From Solen grandis (Eukaryota; Mollusca; Bivalvia; Adapedonta; Solenidae), in the NCBI GenBank assembly GCA_021229015.1, contig CM037782.1:61453187-61517186 (forward strand): DNA of 64,000 nt, written 5' to 3'. The notes beneath the pieces are model-generated. The model was not told the DNA's origin. It saw only the letters and a program-made list of their open reading frames with translations, and did no database searches. Within the stretch, counting starts at the first letter, position 1. Each line of letters starts with the position of its first letter. Below are positions 1 through 10,202 of the stretch, piece by piece. The position numbers were made by a program, and so were the translations under genes.

Positions 1-1876
1 GTTACGGGTCTTTCAGTAGGTGAAACATTTATTCAAAGGAATACGTTTTGCTTACAGTAAACATTCTTTTATCAACATGATACATCGTGTTTCTTTTCAA
101 TAATCACGTTTGTATGGCGTGTTGCAAAGCAAGAACAGAAAGCTTACAGAATCTGAGGTGCAAGAATATTGCTGCGTCTGAATCACTATTGCGCTGTTAA
201 TTACAAGTGTCTGATGGACCTCTTACATCAAAAGCACCAGCTCCTTTTAACTGTGCAGAGTGATTTTTTTTATCATTGGCCATGGTGAATGTCATGGCGA
301 GCATATCGCAAAGATAGTCTCCGTCTCGCCAGGGAGTCTGCAAGTCATGTTACGGTATTGCTGACAGAATCTGATTCCAGATTATATAAGATTAACCGAG
401 CATTTTTAATTAAAAGTTATATAAGGCCGCTGTCAAGACTCCAATGTCGTATAATGTGAGAGAAAATCAATAGAAAAAAAAGCACGGTATTATGCCGCTC
501 CATGAGAGCATTGTAACTATGCCGTTCATCGGTCTGCAAAATTGTTTCAATCGGGTATAAACTACATTGTGGCTGTTCGAAGTGGGCCATGCCCGGAGGA
601 CTTCAATGGCCACTTTTAAAAGCCCTAATAGGTTTCATATGCGATATGAATAGTCAGAGCGACCAATTCTATCCTGGTCTTCATTCATTAACGATGTCAC
701 ATTTTATTCCTTTCATCGTGAGAATCTAAAGAATATATTGATGAAAATATATATTGTGTTTTGTTATGATAACTGGTTGTTTAAGTTCGTTAAACGCTGA
801 CAAAATGGCAGAATGTTGTAGATAGGAACCGCAATGCTACTAATAAATTCGAAATAAACATACGTTCACTCTTTATACTTCCTTTATATCGTCAATTTAA
901 ACCACTATTGTACATCAATCACAGTTTTATCTAATTCTACATCAAGATTAATATCCCCATAACCTTTGTCCAAATTTAATTAAGAGTTAGCATTTGCCTA
1001 AATGTTTACTACATTTGTTTTAACATTGATTAAAATGTTCGCCACGCCTTATTTATTCTTTTACCCAATGAAAAGTTTATTATGGGTCACGTGGTAGGCT
1101 AGTAAGGTTCAACGGCTAACAAAATATCGTTCAAGAATAGATATATAAGAGTCATTCTATGATAGCGGGTCTAGGTATGTGTACCAAGATAATGTTACTT
1201 GGTGTTTTCTATGGCGTAATACCGCAGGGAGGCATCGTGTAACCAGAAATCCCAAAATAATTAAAATACTGCTCATTTGATATTAAAAGTAAAGCGGAAA
1301 CATGATATTTGAAAGCCAATCATGCGGTCAATGGGGAACCATTCAACTATTCTATTTTCATGTCATCTTTGCATTTCATATAATGGAAATAACAAGAATG
1401 GAAATTAATGCGGCTCATCGAAATAATCAAAGGATAATTAAGATGTGCTTGGTCAAGATTAATTTTCAAAATTGAATTAATGAGAATATGGGAATTTACT
1501 TTCGTTTATTAACCTAGTATAATTCAACAAGGGCTATTGTCAGATGGTGTTTTTCCCCACTTAAAAAATACTGGTTTAAATCCAAGAAGTCATCAGAATC
1601 ACATTTAAGGGGATTTTCAATTAATTTGATGTTATATTAGAACCTTGGTGCAATAAAATGATAAAATCAAACCAATCATGTCTGAATGGCGTAAACTTGA
1701 GTTCGATGCTTGCCAAAGCACAGAAAGGCATGGCCAAGCGTAGAATGTGACTAATGACCATTAGCAAAATCAAGCAAAATATACACAAGAATGAACTTCC
1801 GCTATACGTCGCCTTATAGAAGCTGCAGTAGGCAACAATTTGAGATGATGAAAATTACTCGTATATGAAGTCGTTT
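1..1876. other. Non-coding, no gene recognised
   Basis: AT-rich sequence without a long open frame, RNA gene or clear repeat. I see nothing in it that I can support as a feature. Confidence 0.5.
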
Positions 1877-2091
1877 ACTGTAAAATCATTAATTTTCGTT
1901 GACATTAAATTTCGTTGATTATATACCAAGGGGAATTTCGTGGGTATATTTATTCGTGGATCTATGTTCTAGAAAACGTGAGGTCTATATAAAAGACAAG
2001 TTTTCGTGGGGATTCATATTCGTGGATAAAAACCGCCACGAAATCGACGAAAATTAGTGTCCCACGAAAATTCAGACTTAAAATTTACAGT
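1877..2091. mobile_element. Hairpin MITE, ACTGTAAA ends
   Basis: The left end (ACTGTAAAATCATTAATTTT) and the right end (CCCACGAAAATTC ... TTTACAGT) are imperfect inverted copies. The interior repeats the words TTCGTGG and ATTCGTGGA and their complements, so the whole unit can fold on itself. It has no coding capacity. A short related piece (CAACGAAAATAAATTATTTACAGT) lies near 33540-33566, which suggests a family in this genome. The exact ends and target duplication are not resolved. Confidence 0.55.
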
Positions 2092-3172
2092 TTTTCGTCT
2101 TACACAAGTTTACATTTAATATAACAAAGAACACGTGACATGTTAATAATCTCGATAACATTTACAAAATAATCATTCACTCATACATACATGTAATTAT
2201 AAAGTATTGAAAAATATTCATTGAGAATGTCTTACATTCAAAAAAAAAAAAAAAAAAATATTATTTATATTATCAACGTCCAGAAATCTTTACGTATAAC
2301 GTTAGCCTGATATATGTATTTACTCAGTTTAACTAACATATCAATAATATCAGACTTCAGAAATTCAATAAATTTATGCATACTTGGGTTTTCTATATAA
2401 TGCTTAGGAATATATTGCCTTCTTATATCGGAGTACTTATTACAAATCCTATTATACCTCGACATATGAAGTAGTTCTCTTAAGGTAATCACATTTAAAT
2501 GAAAGTCAAAACGTATCAATATTGTATCACATGGTTAAATTTAATATATATCGCCGACCGCGACATACGAACATCACAAAAGAGGTAACAGTAAAAGACT
2601 TCAAGGAAACGTTAGACAATTATATAGAGAGGCTAGAGGACTTTTTGATGCGTTGTCAGGGTAACGAGACTCGGATAGTGATTACACTAAAAATATCAAG
2701 ACTTATTTCAAGCAGTATAACACGTATTAGAGTTATTTAAAATTATTCTATTAACGGAACTAGCTTTACTATGAAAATCGATGACAGTATCTAATGTATT
2801 ACGCTCATAAATACACACAGGAAACATGCAAGTATGCGCTTCAAATTAAAACTAGTGGTGAATTGAAATAACACATAAATATGTGAATATTTATAGTAGC
2901 TTAAGTTGTTTATTGTGAGTTCACTATTAAATTTTCTCTTTTTTGCGTGAAAAAAAAGAAAGATGGATTACAGATCGTATTTTAAGATAAATCACCCCAA
3001 TAAGTCATTGGAATGCGAACAAGAAGAACGGCATTTCCTCATGATGCTAGAACACGAAATAATTTTCAAATACAAAACGCTTTAAAAAATCTGTCATATG
3101 AAAATACAAAAATAAAAATCTAAAATTAATAACCATTTCATCCTCACATACACATTTTTAAGATATGTACAT
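2092..3172. other. Non-coding; two short unrecognised ORFs
   Basis: Two short head-to-head open frames are present: 2519-2265 on the minus strand (84 codons) and 2522-2740 on the plus strand (72 codons). Neither resembles a family I know and neither has clear splice or start evidence. The plus frame has a charged, helix-like middle (KDFKETLDNYIERLEDF). They may be chance frames. A short A tract lies at about 2240-2257. Confidence 0.3.
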
Positions 3173-3320
3173 GGCTTGACTATCTGAGTTTACCGTCGCT
3201 TCGACAGTATTTCAGTCATATAGCGACGTCCAGCTAACTACAGGTGGAGGAAGACCACGAATGCACGGAAACATCCGGGAAGAACCACCGACCTACCGCA
3301 AGCCAGCTGGAAGGCTATTG
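3173..3320 (-). mobile_element. SINE family 1 fragment, 3' part
   Basis: This is a minus-strand copy of the SINE seen in full at 23745-23995. It contains the tail module (complement of GACTGAAATACTGTCGAAGC) and the central module (complement of CCAGCTGGCTTGCGGTAGGT). The tRNA-like head is missing, so the copy is 5' truncated. Confidence 0.75.
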
Positions 3321-3724
3321 AACATTTGATTAGTGATGGTAACCACTGGTAACCTGAAATACATCATGAAAATAAGGTGTAGTTAGATACCGGAAGTAAA
3401 TTACGTCACGTGCAAGATGAATTAATGAATTTTCCCAAAACATGCGAACAGAGAAGACTCAAATAATCAGATGTATGAATTTGAACTGTTACACCATAGT
3501 TTCTTATTAAATATAATTCAATTGTTATTTTGATTATGTTTTGACAATTTCGCAAATCTGAAATTAACGAAGGCTTTTGGAAATTAATTTTGTTTCCTTT
3601 GTTTCCTTTCCATAATTCTTATTAATAATGTTTAGTATATGACAATAACACCTTATATTCACGAAAAACTGTCCATGTAGTATAAAAAAAATCAAGTATA
3701 TGTCAAAATTATTTAGAAATAAGC

Positions 3725-3729
3725 AATTC
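3725..3729. repeat. Target site duplication AATTC, left
   Basis: AATTC lies directly before the first base of the left terminal inverted repeat. The same five bases follow the right terminal repeat at 12835-12839. This fixes the two ends of the 9.1 kb element. Confidence 0.85.
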
Positions 3730-4294
3730 CACTGTGGGGAATCACGTGACATTGTTATGCTTCACGGAAAATGGCCGACCAAAACCACCGGTAAGTACAA
3801 CGTTTTCAAAGTTTGTGATTAGGTATTACCGAACCGCTTTTCGAGACCTAGCCTATCATATGAAGAAAAAAATTCCGCGTCCATTGATACCATTCTCTTT
3901 ACACAGTCATTTCTGCAAGTTCTGGAATGCTTTCAAATTGTCATTGATGACAATATTTTTCCGTGAAAAGCTTCACGGAATAAACCTAATTCTCGACTTA
4001 ATCGCCTCTAGAAAGTAGTACTTCTCACCACAGCTATCTTAGAAGACACCCAGTCCATATTTGACTATATCCATGATATGCACATGCATTGATTTTGTCA
4101 ATTTAATGATATTTCAATGAAAATAAGAAATGCTAAGCTTCACGGATAAAATAAATGAAGCTAAGTTTCACGAAGCGTTTTTGTCATCCATTTCCAGTTT
4201 ACTTTAGGCACATCAAATGCTATTTCCGGTGATAGATTAATGTGGTTAAACCTGATACTGTTTAGTATTCGACAGTTCAGTGACTTTCGTGCTC
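3730..4294 (+). repeat. Left terminal inverted repeat
   Basis: It pairs with 12270-12834 over about 565 bp with scattered substitutions and small indels. It contains an E-box CACGTG 13 bp in from the tip, an ATG with a GTAAGT donor 20 bp later (3771-3792), and the word GCTTCACGGA at 3759, 3970 and 4137. One of these lies in the palindrome CCGTGAAAAGCTTCACGG (3961-3978). An open frame through the repeat (94 codons) occurs in both copies but probably only reflects repeat conservation. Confidence 0.88.
3739..3790 (+). promoter_or_regulatory. Candidate compact promoter and start-codon context in the TIR
   Basis: The ATG at 3771 is only 41 bp from the element's tip, so the 5' leader must be very short or transcription must begin outside. 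The stretch holds CACGTG (an E-box) and GGAAAATGGCCGAC around the ATG. The latter partly matches the YY1/TISU element known to serve genes with very short leaders (consensus SAASATGGCGGC), with three mismatches. The same arrangement exists in the right repeat. This reading is inference. Confidence 0.35.
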
Positions 4295-6321
4295 ATCTAT
4301 ATAATCACGTTAGTTCAACATTGATAATGAATAGAAAACAATACAAAAGCATGTCGGTTTCACTCTTACCCTGAATTGACCAGACCCATTGAAAAGTGAT
4401 TTTCATGTTGCTATAATTACTTTATCTTAGAATATATCTAGTGATTAATCCAGTAAAGTTAATTGTTTAATTATACCGGGTTTTGCGAGAAATAATTCTA
4501 CAAATATCATGTCTAACCAATTTCGGGTATTAATGAGATCGATCTCATATTTGATAATCTTGAACTTTTTGTTGAAAAAAACATTCCTATGTATCTGTAA
4601 CATTACTTATCCTTGATTTTTTTAACATATTTAATTACAAAGGAACAGCGTTTCTTCCTTATGTAAGTCAACGATGTAAATATAAAAAAAAATCTGATCA
4701 ACTGGAATTAATAAAAATGCTCCTTAATTTTAAACAAAAACTCCCCAGGTAAAGCAAATGCATACTTCCGATTATCTTGAATATTAAAGCAATCGGTAGG
4801 CAGTTAAAGAAAGGTAAGCAGTAAAATCTCTTTTGGTTTTCTTGATGTTTCATATACATCACTTGAAAATTGTTTTAAGCCTGTTTGAAGCACACTTTCA
4901 ATAAATACAATGAGCTGTCTTTGTTTATAATCAGACATCATCATGCATGCTCATGTAAAAACAAAACAAAAACAACAACAAAAAATAAACCTTGTAAATG
5001 TATAATCCCCGAGACATTCTTAAACCACGAAAACTAGTTGGTTAACCGTAATTATTGCAAAAGAAAAATCTGTTATTTAGATTTATGTTTATTTATTTGT
5101 AGCACTATGCAGATCTGCAAGCACTGCGGAAAGGCACTATACTCAGCATCTGCGATGTCTGACCATGAAAGAAGACATATGGACAAGGCACCGTACAGAT
5201 GTTGCGGAAAGTTATATTTCAGCAAGGCCAACCTAACCAGACATAGGTATATCCAATGTCTTATTTAAAAATCATCCTTTGTATATAGACACATTTAATT
5301 AATATTTCATTTATTGATATACTTGCGATGATACGAACTATTTAACATTTCTAACGCTATTATTAGCATTTTCGCTATATAATTTGGAACTTGAAGCATA
5401 TAATTCTATAAAAAAGAGTATCATATATTATTTGATAGAAAACTTAAAACAAGTTTCCATAATTTGAGGATTTTTATGTTGCATTTGATGCACCCGAAGA
5501 TTTACAAAGTCACAAACATTATCCAATAATTTCAGTTAATAAGAACAAGAAATTCAATGTCCCTACTCTTGAATATTGTCACGACTATCTTTCAATAATG
5601 TAAATGCAAACTTTTCAACCGCATTAGGCATGCTATTCTGCCGCATGGCATGTAACAACATGCCGCCTTTCGCGTATTACAACTACGTACATGATCAATT
5701 AAATAGTTACTTATATGTTTTAGAAACGTGAATATTACCTCACAATTAATATTATAATAACAGAGATTATGAATAAAACTCTTGAATATATTTTGTTTAA
5801 AGAATGTTTTTTAATGAAAACCGTTAACTTTCCTGTTATTGCTGTATCATTGGCTAAAATTTGCGACGTTTCGCCGGATAAGTAGCAATATACTATTTTT
5901 ATACTCATTCATTGCTAATTTTTAATAATAGCTTCTACAAATGTGATGGTCAGAAAACATCAACTATTTCATTGACAGTCAAATTCAGCAGCACATTAAC
6001 ATGTATAATTTCCCTAATTTATTATTCTTCTGTTATACTTTTAGATTTTCATATCACAGAGAAAAGGGCCAATTCACCTGTGAGAAGTGCGGGAAAGCCT
6101 TTCCTCTGCAGACGGATCTTCGATCTCACATGGAAACGCACCAAGATGGGAAGTTCAAGTGTGATGAATGTGGAGCCGTCATAAAGAAACAGTGTCAATA
6201 TTTAGACCACATTTCTATGCATAAAGGAGAAAAGAGGCATATTTGTGATTGTGGTAAAGCGTATTTTCACGGTCCTAGTCTTTCTAGACATAGGAAAATT
6301 TGTAAAAATTCAAAGAAGTGA
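3771..6321 (+). CDS. Transposon-borne C2H2 zinc-finger protein (3 exons, 146 aa)
   Basis: Proposed coding exons are 3771-3790, 5103-5246 and 6045-6321. Exon 1 lies in the left terminal repeat and ends at a strong donor (CG|GTAAGT). Exon 2 follows TTATTTGTAG, and exon 3 follows ATACTTTTAG. All junctions keep frame, both introns splitting a codon after its second base, giving 146 residues. Splicing 5246 to 6045 completes the second finger (TRHRFSYH). Five fingers are visible: CKHC...HERRH, a compact RCC...H...H, CEKC...HMETH, CDEC...HISMH, and a last CDC...HRKIC (C2HC type). Linkers resemble TGEKPF (REKGQF, KGEKRH). A poly(A) signal AATAAA lies at 6353. The family binds nucleic acid. Its place in the element suggests binding to element DNA or regulating it, which is inference. 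If the 5' exon is wrong, translation would start at ATG 5107. Confidence 0.72.
4295..5102 (+). other. Intron 1 of the zinc-finger gene (remainder)
   Basis: This stretch lies between the inner edge of the left terminal repeat and the acceptor TTATTTGTAG at 5102. It is AT-rich with short A-rich runs and has no ORF or repeat I recognise. The intron as a whole is 3791-5102. Confidence 0.5.
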
Positions 6322-6352
6322 AGGAACGTTTTTCATCTGTATATATGTTGGT

Positions 6353-6358
6353 AATAAA
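6353..6358 (+). terminator. Poly(A) signal of the zinc-finger gene
   Basis: AATAAA lies 32 bp past the TGA stop at 6319-6321, the expected distance for 3' end formation. Confidence 0.6.
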
Positions 6359-6548
6359 AGCCGTCCAAGATTTCTTTTTTGTGATTAGCATGAGTTTCAT
6401 TCATTTCATAGATCATGATCCTCACTTGAAGATTTTTTTACAAACATAAAAAACGGGTAGTATGTAAGCTGATAACGCCTTTATCATTACTTTTTTTAAA
6501 AGATTACTGCTGTTCAATTCCATTTTGCATTTTTTAATCTATTTTTTC

Positions 6549-6905
6549 ACCCTGTCATTAAGAAATGTATCAATCAATATATTTGTAAATACGATTTATT
6601 TAATTTTAATGGTTATTACAGAGCAGTGCTCAGGACATTTCATCAGTTATCTTTATTTTTTATGTTTATTAACAACTGTGATGAGTATATACTCAAGATA
6701 AAAAGCTGTGCTCCGTTAAGTTTTCGGAATCGGTATTGTTTCACCCTGTTATTAAGAGTGTACCAATCAGTATTATTATTATATACCATTTATTTTAATT
6801 ATTATAACAGAGAAGTGCTCAGAACTGTTAAAGGTTATTTTTTAATATTTTATGTGATTTACTGTGATGATCATATACTAAATGTCAAACGTTCTGCACC
6901 GGAAA
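6549..6905 (+). repeat. Diverged tandem duplication between the two transposon genes
   Basis: Two copies of about 165-190 bp lie in tandem (about 6549-6715 and 6740-6905). Shared landmarks in order are CACCCTGT(C/T)ATTAAGA, ACCAATCA or ATCAATCA, ATTTATTT(A)ATT, AACAGAG(C/A)AGTGCTCAG and GTGATGA. The copies are well diverged. A 109-codon frame spans them but looks incidental. Confidence 0.5.
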
Positions 6906-7311
6906 TATCTCCGGATTCTATCCTAAAATCCTTCCTGTGTCTTTTTATTATATAAGGACAGACTTAAAAAAAAACATTGATTTTAGACTAGGGAGTACAG
7001 TAAGTCATTCAAAAAGTTTAACTAACATAGCTATAGTGTACCCTTTGAATGCTACAAATTTCTCTCTTTTTTCAAATATATATATATATATATTAAAATA
7101 ATGAATTGCGCATTTTTTTTTTCGCCATATAATCTGCGGAACGTTTGGCTCTTAGTGTTATTAATGATTGTGATATGAATCCGATTTGAATAAGAACAAC
7201 AGTAATTATTTGTGCAATAATAATAATAAAGTTCAGTGAATATTACAAAATATTCTTTATTATTTTTACAGTCCACTTGCAAAATCAAAAGTCATAAATT
7301 TGTTTTATTGT

Positions 7312-7489
7312 TTACAAATTTTCAATTCCCATTTTGTCAGAGGGTAGCATTTTCGATTCGTTTCTTCGGGCTCTCTCCCATCTGACCCCTAATGAGCCAA
7401 GCAGCGTGGATGTTCGAGACAAGGAGACCGTGTCCATCCTCTTCCTTCCCTTAAGTCGCTTCCTCTCTTCAGTGTCAAAGCTATGATTT
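7312..7489 (-). CDS. Last coding exon of the transposase gene
   Basis: The exon begins after TTTATTTTCAG and reads in frame from the previous exon. It encodes a basic tail that includes EERKRLKGRKR and ends MGIENL, then TAA. The poly(A) signal overlaps the end of the gene (7304-7309). The basic tail could contact DNA; that is inference. Confidence 0.6.
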
Positions 7490-7601
7490 CTGAAAATAAA
7501 TCAATTTCTAGGTTGTTATATTTATTTTCCAAATTGATTTCAACAAGAAAAAATGTTAATACTGCAAGAGAGCTATAACAAATAACTTTTTATTTGCTTA
7601 C

Positions 7602-7739
7602 TTTGGTTTAATGTCTGCAGGCATGTTAGCCTTGCCTTGGTCACAGATTCTGCAATTGTTGGTTTGATCAAACCGTAGATTCTCAGTATCCTCTACAAGA
7701 TTGTAAACTGTAGATCGACTTGTTCGGTAGGTAAAAAAC
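7602..7739 (-). CDS. Penultimate coding exon of the transposase gene
   Basis: The 138 bp exon lies between acceptor ACTTCCAG and donor AAA|GTAAGC and is open throughout in the frame set by the upstream exon. It encodes FFTYRTSRSTVYNLVED followed by CRICDQGKA. The CxxC pair and the flanking splice sites support a real exon; its role is unknown. Confidence 0.62.
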
Positions 7740-8001
7740 CTGGAAGTAAAATGAAACATAAACCCATAAAATCAAAGTAAAAGAAATCATCAACGAAAAA
7801 TTTGACAGTCATCCTATATCCTAAATACGGCCATTTACTTTTGCTTTTCATTTCGTATTAAACTATATATTTTATATAATGAAATATAAAAACAGTTGGC
7901 AAACATTATCGACTTACATTACATTATTTAAGCAGTTAAATTAGAATAATATTTTGGTTGGGGTTTAATTAAATACATATTCTGTAGTTTAAAATATTCA
8001 C

Positions 8002-10202
8002 CTTTCAGGATCCAGACGAACTTGGACATTTTCGATGGCACTTCCGATGTACTGACCAAACTCTTGACAGGTTACAGTACCTTTTCCTCGTTTGTCATTT
8101 AATGTCAATTCAGAGAAAAATGTTTCACCAAGCATGCTGCTAAAGGAACGGACATTATAAGCTCCTCCATGGCAGAAACCGTACAATAAGGCCTTTGCGT
8201 CGATATTAGCTAACAAAGCCTCCCAAAGTTGTAGAGGCCATCCGTTGATATTCATTGTTGCTGGTGGAAATTTTTCAAAGTCTATACAATCTAACAATCG
8301 TTTTTTAAGACCTTCCCTCAATTTAATCCTCTGCAAAGCGGGGATACCTGCTCTGTCTTCCGACTCCCACCAATTACGAATGTCTTGACACAGGTCAGCA
8401 CAGCTTTCATCTCCATTACTTCTCATTTGCTGCTCAACTTGTTCGGAAAAATGAGTAATGGCCATTGGCACGGACATTGGATCAATTATTTCTTCCACCA
8501 TGATTTTAGTAAGAAATGTTTTTTTGGTTTTTGCAACATTCAGCCAAGGTTCGTTTGAAATTCCGCTGAGGCCACCTTTACAGCTTTTTTGTCTAGATCT
8601 TGTGAGAAGATGCGATGAGTCTATGCATCTGACTTCATACTGATTCCGATTTGAATTATATTCGGGTCTGTAAAACCAAACATAATTATCTCCATCTAAA
8701 AGAAGCTTTTCAGTGTCAGAATCCCACAATCTACAATGATCAGGCCAGATATATTCAGAATACCAAATGTTAAGTTCTTGCTTTGTAATTCGCTTTGAGA
8801 CGATATCAAACGATAACTCAGACAATGTTTTCACAACCCTTCTTTTAGTCCTATGAGAATCTTTATCACACAGGCTGTAGTCTAGATTTAAAAACTTGCA
8901 GATTTCGTTAATTTTCGTCAGCTTTGTGCTTGATTCCTTAATCTTCAAACCTTTGCTTTTCTTAAGATATCGCGCAATGGCCCTTAATTCGACATCTAAA
9001 AGCATTTTAATGCCATCCTCTGTCTTGAAGAAATTCTTTAGTGTTGAGGGGGATATATTTTCCCATTTCCCCCTCTTGTTACAGTTTTTAGTTGTTTTCA
9101 GTAAGGCCAAAATGCAATTAAAATCATTATCTGTCAGCAGTTCACAGTTAATGCCACTGTTTTTACTTTTATTAGCAGTCCTAGCAGTAGGGAATTCCAA
9201 TGTCATATCAATAGTATTATCTTCAGCAGTGTCAGCAGTTTCATGGATATCTAACTGAATTTCTATCAACGTTTCCGTCCATTCCTCCTCGTTTATGTTT
9301 GCTGTAAACGCCTCAACTTCTTCGTTCTCGTCAACTGCTGTCAATTCTAGAACGTCTGTGTTTGCATCTGTTGTTTCTGTGATTTGAACGGGCAAGACAT
9401 TCGCAAGTGTCGTAACGTTTTGATTGATCTTACATTCCGTATTTATATATGTTTTTGGGACCCTTCTAAATAGAGGAAGTTTTGCTTCGTTGCATGCCTG
9501 TATAACACGTTTTCCGTTTTCAGGGTTAAGGTGGAATTCCCATTTTGGTGTCTTGTTGATTTGATTAATTTCGGCCAATAAATCAGACTTTGACATACTA
9601 ACAACTTTCTTCCATACATCTTTCTGAAGTTGTAATTTTGTCAAAGGATTGCCGTCTTTTGACCTTACAACAAGCCCATGCCACTGGCCATCGAAGGATG
9701 AGCATGGAATATGTTTACCGTTTTCATTACATACGTCATGTACTTCATCACATATTGCTCGCATTGTTTCGGTAGTTAAACTGTATCCTTTAGGGAACCA
9801 TGCAACTGGTGACCATCTCATTTTCGCTTTGTCCCAACTTCTGTCTAAGTCGCTTACTAAAAATACCACTGCTTCGGATGCTCGTTCTCTACAGATTTCG
9901 TAGTGCATTTCTGAAACATGTTTAACTCTCTCTAGTGTTTCATGCATTTCTTGGATTGTTTTTACCGGCGTTGCATATTCCTCAGTGTGTTCAGCTTGAA
10001 CAATTGAACTAAATCTGTCTACCAACTCAATAGCTTTACTTTTCTCTGCAATTCTCTCTTTCAATATCCTTTGGTCATTAGTTAACTTTGTTGGTTTTTT
10101 CAACTGTTTTGTCCCATACAATTCTAAAGCCAACTTCATCGCTGCATTGAACAACTCTTCGTCTCTGTGGACTTTGTATACAACAGCTCTTCTTGTGTCC
10201 AG
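8002..10202 (-). CDS. C-terminal segment of transposase: second Asp, insertion and Glu regions
   Basis: The segment is uninterrupted for about 730 codons. It starts with the true end of the YqaJ domain (VVYKVHRDEELF, upstream of the first possible start), which shows that it continues the preceding segment after a frame break. From the TTG at 10154, VSDLDRSW lies near residues 100-107 and CSSFDGQWHG at 151-160, with D155 the candidate second catalytic residue. A long low-complexity acidic insertion occupies 240-330. IDSSHLLTRSR lies near 511-521 and matches the style of the D-x-x-HL-x-x-x-R motif of P-type transposases. MLGETFFSEL at 674-683 gives E677 as the candidate Glu. The exon ends at donor AAAG|GTGAAT (8002/8001); the apparent TGA stop at 7998 lies in the intron. 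Confidence 0.72.

Noticed and set aside
3734..4018. 94-codon frame in the left terminal repeat, repeated in the right one, as a conserved protein
   Set aside because: Both copies are simply the inverted terminal repeat, so the conservation is of DNA. The frame overlaps a strong splice donor and differs from the frame of the candidate first exon.
7998..10154. RAG1- or Transib-type transposase
   Set aside because: The Glu region and surrounding motifs do not resemble those proteins. Only the CAC tips and 5-bp duplication agree.
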